DNA from: DASTQL01 sp035761805
Lineage (GTDB): Bacteria; Actinomycetota; Actinomycetes; Jiangellales; Jiangellaceae
Length of the DNA stretch: 10,295 nt
Assembly (NCBI GenBank): GCA_035761805.1
Contig: DASTQL010000228.1
Coordinates: 1 to 10,295 of the forward strand
Direction: 5' to 3'
This document shows positions 1-6,594 of the stretch, one piece after another. Below the pieces are notes generated by a model, which worked only from the letters and a program-made list of their open reading frames with translations, made no database searches and was not told the DNA's origin. The translations under genes were made by a program, and so were the position numbers. How positions within the stretch are numbered: the first letter of the stretch is position 1; every line of letters starts with the position of its first letter.

Positions 1-83
1 CTGAACACCGCCTCCGCGGCCGTGAGCGCCACGAAGGCGGCCGCGATCGCGATGTCGACTCTCGGCGGGACGGGGAGCCGCAT
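1..83 (-). CDS. Partial gene: N-terminus of a probable membrane sensor kinase (cut by window edge)
   Basis: Only the first 27 codons are present, reading leftward from ATG at 83 and continuing beyond position 1. They give a short basic/proline start (MRLPVPPR) followed by a hydrophobic alanine-rich helix (VDIAIAAAFVALTAAEAVF). This pattern is typical of the first transmembrane helix of actinobacterial NarL-type sensor histidine kinases, but so little is visible that another multi-span membrane protein is possible. No Shine-Dalgarno sequence precedes the ATG. An in-frame GTG at 99-101 is an alternative start, also without a ribosome site. The gene is divergent from the lipoprotein-kinase-regulator operon that begins at 214. 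Confidence 0.5.
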   Translation of the reverse strand, partial: MRLPVPPRVDIAIAAAFVALTAAEAVF

Positions 84-89
84 GCGACG

Positions 90-95
90 ACCGTA
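90..95 (-). promoter_or_regulatory. Possible -10 element for a leaderless transcript of the left-edge gene
   Basis: On the minus strand TACGGT (a TAnnnT match) lies exactly six bases before the ATG at 83, which would put the transcription start on the A of the start codon. That would explain the missing ribosome site. No convincing -35 element was found. This is inference from spacing only. Confidence 0.25.
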
Positions 96-213
96 GGTCA
101 CGTGTACGGGGCCCACATCGGTCGCGCGACGGAGATCGCCAGGCCACCGCATGCGACCATGAGAACCCTCCCATCGTCGTCCCACGGGAACCTCACGGAG
201 GCAGGGTCAACTG

Positions 214-813
214 GTGTCCATGAACACGACACGCATGCGCACCACGGCCCTGACAGCGACCCTCCTCGCCGGTGCCCTGGCACTGGCCGGCTGCGGCACC
301 GGAGACGACGAGACCACCACGATCGGCGGAGAGGGCGGCGTCGTCACCAGCTCGCCCACCCCCGACCAGGCCACCGACGACTCCGGTGCGACCGGCAGCC
401 CCACCGCCGGCGACGACGGCACCGCCCCGAGTGGTGGAGGCGCCGACGCCGTCCCCGGCGTCTTCCGCGACGACGACGCCGAGCTCGACGTCGAGGACCA
501 GTCCGGCGACGGGTCATCCGTCCGGGTGGAGGAGGTCCGGCTCAGCCGCACGGACGGCTTCCTGGCGATCTTCACCGAGGACGGCGACACCTTGCTCGGC
601 CACGCGGCGGTGGAGCGGTCCGACGACGAGCGTTCCCTCGAGGTGCCGCTCGACCAGCCACTCACGGAGACCGCTCGGCTGGTCGCCGTCCTGCACGCCG
701 ACGACGGTGACGGCGCCTTCGACCCGTCCAGCGACCCGCGTGTCACCGATGACGACGATGACGACGCTGACGACGACCTCAAGGCCGACCGCTTCACCTA
801 CCGGGTCCAGTGA
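214..813 (+). CDS. Acidic secreted lipoprotein with DUF7282-like C-terminal domain
   Basis: The 199-residue product begins with a basic n-region (NTTRMRTT), a hydrophobic stretch and a lipobox LAGC with the cysteine at residue 27, so it should be exported, lipidated and anchored outside the membrane. Residues 28-90 are a low-complexity Thr/Ser/Gly/Asp linker. Residues about 105-180 contain SVRVEEVRLSRTDGFLAIF, then GHAAVE, LEVPLDQPL and LVAVLHADDGDGAFDP. This order resembles the small beta domain called DUF7282; that assignment is from memory of the pattern and needs a profile search. A run of Asp (DDDDDDADDD) sits near the C-terminus. The GTG start is preferred because GGAGG at 197-201 is 12 bases upstream; ATG at 220 would be 18 away. 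The stop overlaps the kinase start by four bases, so the two are probably co-translated. It may modulate or report to the kinase sensor domain, which is inference. Confidence 0.85.
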   Translation: MSMNTTRMRTTALTATLLAGALALAGCGTGDDETTTIGGEGGVVTSSPTPDQATDDSGATGSPTAGDDGTAPSGGGADAVPGVFRDDDAELDVEDQSGDGSSVRVEEVRLSRTDGFLAIFTEDGDTLLGHAAVERSDDERSLEVPLDQPLTETARLVAVLHADDGDGAFDPSSDPRVTDDDDDDADDDLKADRFTYRVQ

Positions 814-2360
814 CCCACGAGACCAGGGAGCTCCCGGACGCCCCCGAGGCGGGTCGCGCCTCCGGGGCGGTCCGGGAGCAGCCGGTCGTGGCTCCCGGTG
901 ACGACGGCCGGGCTCCCGGCCCACGCGGTGCGCGCCGCGTCCGGTCAGCCCGGGTTCGCATCCTCGGCTGGCAGCTGGTCCTCGTCGGCCTCGCCCTGGT
1001 CGGGTCGGTGCTCGTGAGCCGTGCGGTCCTCGTCGAGCGGGTGGACGACAGGATCGACCGGTCGCTGGTCCAGGAGGCCTCCGAGTTCACGCAGCTCGCC
1101 ACGACGGGCCGCGACCCGGCAACCGGCCAGCCCTTCGACGACGTCCGGCGGCTGCTCCGCGTGGCCATCGAGCGCAACGTCCCCGACCGCAACGAGACGA
1201 TGCTCGCGGTGGTCGGGGGGACCGCCTACGCGCGGAGCCCCCAGCCGGTCCCGCTCCGCCTGGACCTGGACCCGGAGCTGGTCGCGCGATTCGCCGCCGC
1301 CGCCGAGCCGGTGCTCGGCACGGTCCGTACGGAGGAAGGAGCGGTCCGCTACGCGGCCGTACCCGTGGAGGTGGCAGGGCAGGGGGAGCGCGGCGTCCTC
1401 GTCATCGCGATGTTCCGCGACCTCGAGCGGGCCGAGGTCGACGACGTCACCCGGATCAGCATCCTGGCGGGTCTGGCCACGCTGGCCGTCGCCGCCGCGC
1501 TCGCGTGGGTCGTCGCCGGGCGCGTGCTCGCTCCCGTACGGCTGGTGCGCGCCGCCGCCCGCGACATCACCGAGTCGGACCTCTCCCGACGCATCCCGGT
1601 GACCGGCAACGACGACGTGGCGGAGCTGGCGCGGACGTTCAACCACATGCTCGACCGCCTCGAGGTGGCGTTCGCCACGCAGCAGGACTTCGTGAACGAC
1701 GCGGGCCACGAGCTCCGGACGCCGATCACCATCATCCGGGGGCACCTGGAGATCCTCGAGGACGACCCGGTGGCGCGTCGGCAGACCCTCGACCTCGTCA
1801 TGGACGAGCTGGACCGGATGGGCCGGATGGTCGAGGACCTGCTCACCCTGGCCAAGGCCGACCGCCCGGACTTCCTGCGTCTCGGGTTGGTCGACCTCGA
1901 GCCGTTCACGGACGAGCTGTTCGACAAGGCCCGAGCGTTGGCCCCGCGTGACTGGCGGCTCGAGCACCTCGACGCCGGCGATGTCGTCGTCGACCGCCAG
2001 CGGGTGACGCAGGCCGTCGTCCAGCTCGTGCAGAACGCCACGCAGCACACCGAGGAGGGGGACCCGATCTGGCTGGGTTCACGGATCGTCGACGGCCACG
2101 TGAGCTTCTGGGTGCGCGACAGCGGTCCGGGAGTACCACCGGCGGAGCGCGAGCAGGTCTTCGACCGCTTCCACCGCGGGGTCGGGTCGCGGGAGCAGGC
2201 CACCGGGGCGGGTCTCGGGTTGGCGATCGTCCGCGCGATCGCCGAGGCCCACGGTGGCCGGGTCCGGCTGGTCGACCCCGCCGCGGGTGGGGCAGAGTTC
2301 AGGCTGGAGCTCCCGATCGCCCCGACCGACCGTCGCGACCACGAGGAGGACCCCTCGTGA
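810..2360 (+). CDS. Two-component sensor histidine kinase (HAMP-HisKA-HATPase)
   Basis: This 516-residue membrane kinase would autophosphorylate on His and pass phosphate to the regulator encoded next to it. A disordered Pro/Gly/Arg-rich cytosolic tail (1-50) is followed by a transmembrane helix at about 52-75, an extracytoplasmic sensor region of roughly 140 residues, and a second helix at about 216-240. A HAMP linker (about 237-289) follows. The HisKA box FVNDAGHELRTP has the phospho-acceptor at His300. The ATPase domain shows the N box (QLVQNATQHT, Asn409), the G1 box DSGPGV (437-442), the F box FDRFHRG (451-457) and the G2 box GAGLGLAIV (466-474), so every catalytic motif is intact. The GTG start overlaps the lipoprotein stop as GTGA and has no strong ribosome site of its own, which fits translational coupling. 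The sensor region shows no recognisable ligand domain. The kinase precedes the regulator, the reverse of the commoner order. Confidence 0.96.
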   Translation: MTHETRELPDAPEAGRASGAVREQPVVAPGDDGRAPGPRGARRVRSARVRILGWQLVLVGLALVGSVLVSRAVLVERVDDRIDRSLVQEASEFTQLATTGRDPATGQPFDDVRRLLRVAIERNVPDRNETMLAVVGGTAYARSPQPVPLRLDLDPELVARFAAAAEPVLGTVRTEEGAVRYAAVPVEVAGQGERGVLVIAMFRDLERAEVDDVTRISILAGLATLAVAAALAWVVAGRVLAPVRLVRAAARDITESDLSRRIPVTGNDDVAELARTFNHMLDRLEVAFATQQDFVNDAGHELRTPITIIRGHLEILEDDPVARRQTLDLVMDELDRMGRMVEDLLTLAKADRPDFLRLGLVDLEPFTDELFDKARALAPRDWRLEHLDAGDVVVDRQRVTQAVVQLVQNATQHTEEGDPIWLGSRIVDGHVSFWVRDSGPGVPPAEREQVFDRFHRGVGSREQATGAGLGLAIVRAIAEAHGGRVRLVDPAAGGAEFRLELPIAPTDRRDHEEDPS

Positions 2361-3025
2361 GCCGGATCCTGATCGCCGAGGACGAGAGTCGGATCGCACT
2401 CTTCCTCGAGAAGGGCCTGCGCGCCGAGGGCTTCACGACGACGACGGCGGCCGACGGGAACGACGCGCTCGCCTACGCGCGGTCGGGCGACTTCGACCTG
2501 ATGATCCTGGACATCGGACTGCCGGGCCAGGACGGCTTCCGTGTCCTGCGGAGCCTGCGCACCGCCGGTTCGACGATGCCCGTCATCATCCTGACGGCAC
2601 GCGACGGCCTCGACGACACCGTGGCCGGCTTGGACTACGGCGCCGACGACTACGTCGGCAAGCCGTTCCGCCTCGCCGAGCTCCTCGCCCGGATCCGGCG
2701 CCGGCTGCGTGCGACCGGGGGGTCGGAGGCGGAGCCGATGGCGCTCACCCACGGTGGCCTGTCGCTCGACCTGCGCACCCGGCGCCTCACCGTCGACGGG
2801 GGCCAGCCGGTCGACCTCACCGCCCGCGAATTCGCGCTGGCCGAGACCCTCCTCCGCCACCCGGGCCAGGTCCTGTCCCGCGAGCAGCTGCTGAGCCGGG
2901 TGTGGGGCTACGACTACGACCCCGGCAGCAACGTCGTCGACACGTATGTGCGGTACCTGCGCAAGAAGGTCGGAGCCGAGCGCATCGAGACGGTGCGCGG
3001 GATGGGCTACCGCCTACGCGACTGA
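2357..3025 (+). CDS. OmpR/PhoB-family response regulator
   Basis: The 222-residue product is a DNA-binding transcription regulator and the likely phosphate acceptor of the kinase just upstream. The receiver domain (about 3-114) carries the acidic pocket E8-D9, phospho-acceptor Asp52 (LMILDIGLPG), Thr80 (IILTAR) and Lys102 (VGKPF). The C-terminal winged helix-turn-helix (about 128-220) ends with the standard VVDTYVRYLRKK and ETVRGMGYRLR signatures. The GTG start overlaps the kinase stop as GTGA, and GAGGAGGA at 2343-2350 gives a well-spaced ribosome site. It is the last gene of the operon; a strong hairpin lies about 95 bases after its stop. Target genes cannot be read from the window; autoregulation of the operon is possible but no repeat-type binding site was evident before 214. 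Confidence 0.97.
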   Translation: MSRILIAEDESRIALFLEKGLRAEGFTTTTAADGNDALAYARSGDFDLMILDIGLPGQDGFRVLRSLRTAGSTMPVIILTARDGLDDTVAGLDYGADDYVGKPFRLAELLARIRRRLRATGGSEAEPMALTHGGLSLDLRTRRLTVDGGQPVDLTAREFALAETLLRHPGQVLSREQLLSRVWGYDYDPGSNVVDTYVRYLRKKVGAERIETVRGMGYRLRD

Positions 3026-3120
3026 CAACGCGCCGCCGCCGTGCCTGGGCGACTTGTGACGCCCCTCCGCCGTACGGGGGTGGCCGTGTCCTCCCACGTC
3101 GCGGCGGGACCGTGGACAGC

Positions 3121-3157
3121 CGAGGGCCCGGCGACCGACAACGGTCACCGGGCCTCG
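3121..3157. terminator. Strong hairpin, probable shared (bidirectional) terminator
   Basis: The arms CGAGGGCCCGGCGACC (3121-3136) and GGTCACCGGGCCTCG (3143-3157) pair over about 15 bases with one bulged G and one C/A mismatch, around a six-base loop. It lies between the rightward regulator (stop 3025) and the leftward microprotein gene (stop 3219), so it could end both transcripts. No T-tract follows on either strand, which is common for actinobacterial terminators but leaves the function unproven. Confidence 0.55.
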
Positions 3158-3218
3158 ACGTGCTGCCTCTTCGGCGCTCGGCGGGACGCCCCGCGGGCTG
3201 CCCCGCTCCGCCCCCTCG

Positions 3219-3293
3219 TCAGAAGACGAAGAAGACGAGGACGAGGATGACGGCGATGACGAGCGCGAGGATGGCGATGGTACGGGTGTTCAC
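3219..3293 (-). CDS. 24-residue single-span membrane microprotein
   Basis: Reading leftward from GTG at 3293, the product starts MNTRTIAILALVIAVILV and continues with leucine, valine and phenylalanine to a TGA at 3219-3221. After a short N-terminal segment with one Arg, residues 5-24 are entirely hydrophobic, making one transmembrane helix with almost nothing outside the membrane. AGGAGG (3298-3303 on the plus strand as CCTCCT) lies four bases before the start, a strong if slightly short-spaced ribosome site. Similar very short hydrophobic proteins beginning MNTRTIAI are, as I recall, annotated in actinobacterial genomes, but I could not check this. The gene stands alone between the regulator and the pterin dehydratase and reads into the 3121-3157 hairpin. 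Function is unknown; it may be a membrane-stress or complex-associated peptide, which is speculation. Confidence 0.72.
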   Translation of the reverse strand: MNTRTIAILALVIAVILVLVFFVF

Positions 3294-3297
3294 CGGG

Positions 3298-3303
3298 CCT
3301 CCT
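3298..3303 (-). promoter_or_regulatory. Ribosome binding site of the 24-residue microprotein
   Basis: AGGAGG on the minus strand, four bases before the GTG at 3293. It is the main evidence that this very short reading frame is translated. Confidence 0.65.
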
Positions 3304-3428
3304 GGTGAGGATCTCGATCGGGACGCGCCTACGCTTCCCAGGTCTGGCCATCTTCACACGCAAGATCGACGGCGAACATGGACCGCGCGGCGTGTCTGTC
3401 CGGTTGGCGGGCATTTCGCGGTGATGAG

Positions 3429-3454
3429 CTGCCCGCTCAGCGACCACCGGGCAG
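3429..3454. terminator. Hairpin downstream of the pterin dehydratase gene
   Basis: CTGCCCG (3429-3435) and CGGGCAG (3448-3454) form a perfect seven-base stem around a 12-base loop. It lies about 36 bases past the leftward stop of the dehydratase gene at 3490. There is no T-tract, so the terminator role is tentative. Confidence 0.35.
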
Positions 3455-3489
3455 GACGCGATGGCCGGCCACGAGACAGCAACGTCGTG

Positions 3490-3789
3490 TCACTCCGCGC
3501 CGTGGCCCTCCGCGAGCTCGTCGATGCGCCGAGCCAGCTCGAGGTCGAATGAGGTGACGCCGCCGGCCGAGTGGGTGCTGAGGGCGAAGGTCACGGTCCG
3601 CCACCGGATGTCGATGTCGGGGTGGTGGTCCATCGCCTCGGCCGCGGCGGCGACGTCGTCGACCAGTCGGATGCCGGTGAGGAAGTCCGGGGCCTTGACG
3701 CTGCGCCGGATGCCGGAGGTGTCACCGTGCCACCCCCGCATCCCGGCGAGCGCAGCCTCGATGTCCGCGGGGTCGAGCAGCTCGGCCAT
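3490..3789 (-). CDS. phhB: Pterin-4a-carbinolamine dehydratase (4a-hydroxytetrahydrobiopterin dehydratase)
   Basis: The 99-residue product matches the usual length of the PCD/DCoH family, soluble enzymes that dehydrate 4a-hydroxytetrahydropterin formed during aromatic hydroxylation. The family core is clear: EAMDHHPDIDIRW with the active-site pair His55-His56, then FALSTHSAGGVTSFDLELA with the third catalytic His73 and a following Asp at 82. GAGGAG lies four bases before the ATG, confirming the start. No pterin-dependent hydroxylase is visible nearby, so the substrate source is unknown; in many bacteria without such a hydroxylase this family has been linked to pterin recycling in other pathways. 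It is separated from sdhB by about 148 bases and is probably transcribed on its own, although read-through from the sdh operon is possible. Confidence 0.93.
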   Translation of the reverse strand: MAELLDPADIEAALAGMRGWHGDTSGIRRSVKAPDFLTGIRLVDDVAAAAEAMDHHPDIDIRWRTVTFALSTHSAGGVTSFDLELARRIDELAEGHGAE

Positions 3790-3881
3790 GGGTGCTCCTC
3801 ATGGGACTGGGCCGGGGGGCCCGGTGGCTGTGGCCGGTATGAGAGGTCCGTGGCGTGCCGCGGAGACTTGGCGTGTGCCGC

Positions 3882-3893
3882 GGTGAATTCACC
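3882..3893. promoter_or_regulatory. 12-base perfect palindrome between sdhB and the pterin dehydratase gene
   Basis: GGTGAATTCACC is self-complementary and is the most AT-rich spot in a very GC-rich intergenic stretch. It sits about 93 bases upstream of the dehydratase start, where an operator could lie. No promoter hexamers with good spacing were found beside it, so this is only a candidate site. Confidence 0.25.
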
Positions 3894-3937
3894 TGGCTCA
3901 CCCCCCATGTACGCGGCTGCCGTGATCGTTCGGGGGC

Positions 3938-4753
3938 TCACCGGGCACGGGGGCCGGGACCCCGGGCGGCGTCGGCTTCGGGGATGGGCTCGGCCTCGGT
4001 GCGCGTGTCGCGGCGCAGGATCTTCGAGCCCAGCCACGTGACCGGGTCGAAGGTGTGGTCCACGACGCGCTCCTTCATCGGGATGATCGCGTTGTCGGTG
4101 ATGCGGATGTTCTCCGGGCACACCTCGGTGCAGCACTTGGTGATGTTGCACAGCCCGATACCGGCCTGCTCGCGGGCCAGCTTGCGCCGGTCGTTGGTGT
4201 CGAGCGGGTGCATGTCCAGCTCGGCGTAGCGCAGGAAGAACCGCGGCCCGGAGAAGGCGGTCTTGTTCTCCTCGTGGTCGCGCACCACGTGGCACACGGT
4301 CTGGCACAGGAAGCACTCGATGCACTTGCGGAACTCCTGGCCGCGCTCGACGTCCTCCTGCTGCATACGGTACTGGCCGTCGGGGTCGCGCGGCCGGGGT
4401 GCGAAGGCCGGCACGGTCTGCGCCTTGCGGTAGTTGTACGAGACGTCCGTGACCAGGTCGCGCACGACGGGGAAGGTGCGTAACGGCGTGACCGTCACGA
4501 CCTCGTCGGGCTCGAAGACCGACAGCCGGGTCATGCACATCAGCCGGGGTCGGCCGTTGATCTCGGCGCTGCACGAGCCGCACTTGCCGGCCTTGCAGTT
4601 CCACCGCACCGCGAGGTCGCCGGTCTGGGTGGCCTGGAGGCGGTGGATCGCGTCCAGCACGACCTCCCCCTCCTCCACCGACACGGTGTAGTCGACGAGC
4701 TCGCCACCGGCGGCGTCACCCCGCCACACCTGCATCGCCAGGTCGTAGGTCAT
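3938..4753 (-). CDS. sdhB: Succinate dehydrogenase iron-sulphur subunit
   Basis: This 271-residue subunit carries electrons from the SdhA flavin to the membrane anchor. The N-terminal ferredoxin-like domain has the [2Fe-2S] ligands Cys53, Cys58, Cys61 and Cys73 (CKAGKCGSC then LMC). The C-terminal domain has CIECFLCQTVC (Cys144, 147, 150, 154) and, with the spacing of E. coli SdhB, Cys202, Cys208 and Cys212 (CNITKCCTEVCPENI), enough for one [4Fe-4S] and one [3Fe-4S] cluster. The first group ends CHV where classical enzymes have CP. The last 20 or so residues are a Pro/Ala/Arg-rich tail. The start codon directly follows the sdhA stop (TGAATG on the minus strand), with GAGGTGA just upstream inside sdhA, so the two are coupled. 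It is the last gene of the sdh block. Confidence 0.96.
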   Translation of the reverse strand: MTYDLAMQVWRGDAAGGELVDYTVSVEEGEVVLDAIHRLQATQTGDLAVRWNCKAGKCGSCSAEINGRPRLMCMTRLSVFEPDEVVTVTPLRTFPVVRDLVTDVSYNYRKAQTVPAFAPRPRDPDGQYRMQQEDVERGQEFRKCIECFLCQTVCHVVRDHEENKTAFSGPRFFLRYAELDMHPLDTNDRRKLAREQAGIGLCNITKCCTEVCPENIRITDNAIIPMKERVVDHTFDPVTWLGSKILRRDTRTEAEPIPEADAARGPGPRAR

Positions 4754-6562
4754 TCAGGTCACCTCGAAGAGCGATCGCAGGTCGTCGGGCATCCGGGGGA
4801 GTGGGCGGCGCTCGAGCACGATCCCGTCCCGCGTCTCGTGGCAGAGCAGGTTGACCTGTCCCCACGTGTCGTCGGTGGCGGGGTAGTCGTCGCGGGTGTG
4901 ACCGCCGCGGCTCTCGGTCCGCTCCAGCGCCGCGCGCGCGATGCACTCCGAGACGCGCAGCATGCTCCGCAGGTCGAGCGCCAGGTGCCAGCCCGGGTTG
5001 TACTGCCGGTGGCCCTGGACGGTCATGTGGTGCGAGCGTTCCCGCAGCTTCTCGATCCGGACGAGCGCCTCCTCCATCTCGTCGCGCCGTCGGATGATCC
5101 CCACGAGGTCGTGCATGACCTCCTGGAGCTCCTTCTGGATCTCGTACGGGTTCTCGTCGCCCTGCTCGCTGAACGGCGCCAGCGCGTCGGCGGCGGCCTC
5201 CCGGACGGCCGCGTCGGGCACCTCGGGTCGCCGTCCCCGGGCCCGGGCCACGGAGTACGCGGCGTTGAGCCCCGCCCGGCGGCCGAAGACGAGCAGGTCG
5301 GACAGCGAGTTGCCGCCAAGCCGGTTCGAGCCGTGCATCCCCCCTGCGACCTCGCCCGCGGCGTAGAGCCCGGGCACCTCCGACCGGCCGGTGTCGGGGT
5401 CGACCGTCACGCCGCCCATGACGTAGTGGCAGGTCGGCCCGACCTCCATCGGCTCCGCGGTGATGTCGACGTCGGCGAGCTCCATGAACTGGTGGTACAT
5501 CGACGGCAGCCGCCGCCGGACGTAGTCGGCGTCGCGACGGGAGGCGATGTCGAGGTAGACCCCGCCGTGCGGCGTGCCCCGGCCGGCCTTGACCTCGGCG
5601 TTGATGGCCCGCGCGACCTCGTCGCGGGGGAGCAGCTCGGGTGGCCGCCGGTTGTTGCGCTTGTCGGTGTACCAGCGGTCGGCCTCGGCCTCGGTGTCGG
5701 CCGTCTCCCCTTTGAAGAACTCGGGGATGTACTCGAACATGAAGCGCTTGCCCTCGGAGTTGAGCAGCACCCCGCCGTCGCCGCGCACCGACTCGGTGAC
5801 GAGGATCCCGCGCACCGACGGCGGCCACACCATCCCCGTCGGGTGGAACTGCACGAACTCCATGTTGAGCAGCGACGCGCCCGCCTCCAGGGCGAGGGAG
5901 TGGCCGTCGCCGGTGTACTCCCAGGAGTTGGACGTCACCTTGTAGGACTTGCCGATCCCGCCGGTGGCTAGCACCACCGAAGGGGCGTCGAAGACCACGA
6001 AGCGGCCGCTCTCGCGCCAGTAGCCGAACGCGCCCGCGACGACGCCCTGGCCGGGCGGTCCGTCGAGGAGCAGCCGCGTGACCGTGCACTCCATGAAGAC
6101 GTCGATCCCGAGCGCCACCGTGTGCTGCTGCAGGGTACGGATGAGCTCGAGCCCGGTCCGGTCCCCGACGTGCGCCAGGCGCGCGTAGCGGTGCCCGCCG
6201 AAGTCTCGCTGGGAGATCAGCCCGTCTTCGGTACGGTCGAAGAGCGCGCCCCACTCCTCCAGCTCGCGCACGCGGTCGGGCGCCTCCTGCGCGTGCAGCT
6301 GCGCCATCCGCCAGTGGTTGAGCATCTTGCCGCCGCGCATGGTGTCGCGGAAGTGGACCTGCCAGCCGTCCTCCGGGTAGACGTTGCCCATGGCCGCGGC
6401 GATGCCACCCTCGGCCATGACCGTGTGCGCCTTGCCCAGCAACGACTTGCACACCACGGCCACGTGGGCCCCGGCGTCGTGCGCGGCGATGGCGGCACGA
6501 AGCCCCGCGCCGCCGGCCCCGACGACGACGACGTCGTAGGCGTGCCGCTCGTACTCGCTCAT
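4754..6562 (-). CDS. sdhA: Succinate dehydrogenase/fumarate reductase flavoprotein subunit
   Basis: The 602-residue catalytic subunit oxidises succinate to fumarate. The FAD-binding fold begins with VVVVGAGGAGLRAA (Gly15, 17, 20). His46 in GKAHTVMAEGG is at the position that binds FAD covalently in SdhA. Substrate-site residues are all present: EFVQFHPTG (His240), TESVRGDGG (Glu257, Arg260), LPRDEVARAI (Arg313), TCHYVMGG (His379) and GSNRLGGNSL (Arg414). The helical C-terminal domain is complete and includes HMTVQGHRQYNPGWH. The ATG start has only a weak GCAGGG-like ribosome site, and lies 32 bases after the sdhC stop. Sequence motifs alone do not decide between dehydrogenase and reductase direction; the anchor type and gene order favour the aerobic Sdh1-like enzyme of actinobacteria. 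Confidence 0.97.
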   Translation of the reverse strand: MSEYERHAYDVVVVGAGGAGLRAAIAAHDAGAHVAVVCKSLLGKAHTVMAEGGIAAAMGNVYPEDGWQVHFRDTMRGGKMLNHWRMAQLHAQEAPDRVRELEEWGALFDRTEDGLISQRDFGGHRYARLAHVGDRTGLELIRTLQQHTVALGIDVFMECTVTRLLLDGPPGQGVVAGAFGYWRESGRFVVFDAPSVVLATGGIGKSYKVTSNSWEYTGDGHSLALEAGASLLNMEFVQFHPTGMVWPPSVRGILVTESVRGDGGVLLNSEGKRFMFEYIPEFFKGETADTEAEADRWYTDKRNNRRPPELLPRDEVARAINAEVKAGRGTPHGGVYLDIASRRDADYVRRRLPSMYHQFMELADVDITAEPMEVGPTCHYVMGGVTVDPDTGRSEVPGLYAAGEVAGGMHGSNRLGGNSLSDLLVFGRRAGLNAAYSVARARGRRPEVPDAAVREAAADALAPFSEQGDENPYEIQKELQEVMHDLVGIIRRRDEMEEALVRIEKLRERSHHMTVQGHRQYNPGWHLALDLRSMLRVSECIARAALERTESRGGHTRDDYPATDDTWGQVNLLCHETRDGIVLERRPLPRMPDDLRSLFEVT

Positions 6563-6594
6563 GCCCTGCTCACCCGGTCAGACCCTCCGTACTC

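Noticed and set aside
3304..3350. Sigma-factor-R/H-like GGGAA promoter for the microprotein
   Set aside because: GGGAAG is present on the minus strand but no GTT lies at the required distance, and no good housekeeping hexamers were found either.
2254..3552. 432-codon rightward open frame across the regulator and the spacer
   Set aside because: It is the +1 shadow of the regulator, rich in Arg/Pro, and runs through the terminator hairpin; the true frame has full receiver and DNA-binding motifs.
4643..5971. 442-codon rightward open frame opposite sdhA/sdhB
   Set aside because: Antisense shadow caused by high GC; the opposite strand encodes intact SdhA and SdhB.
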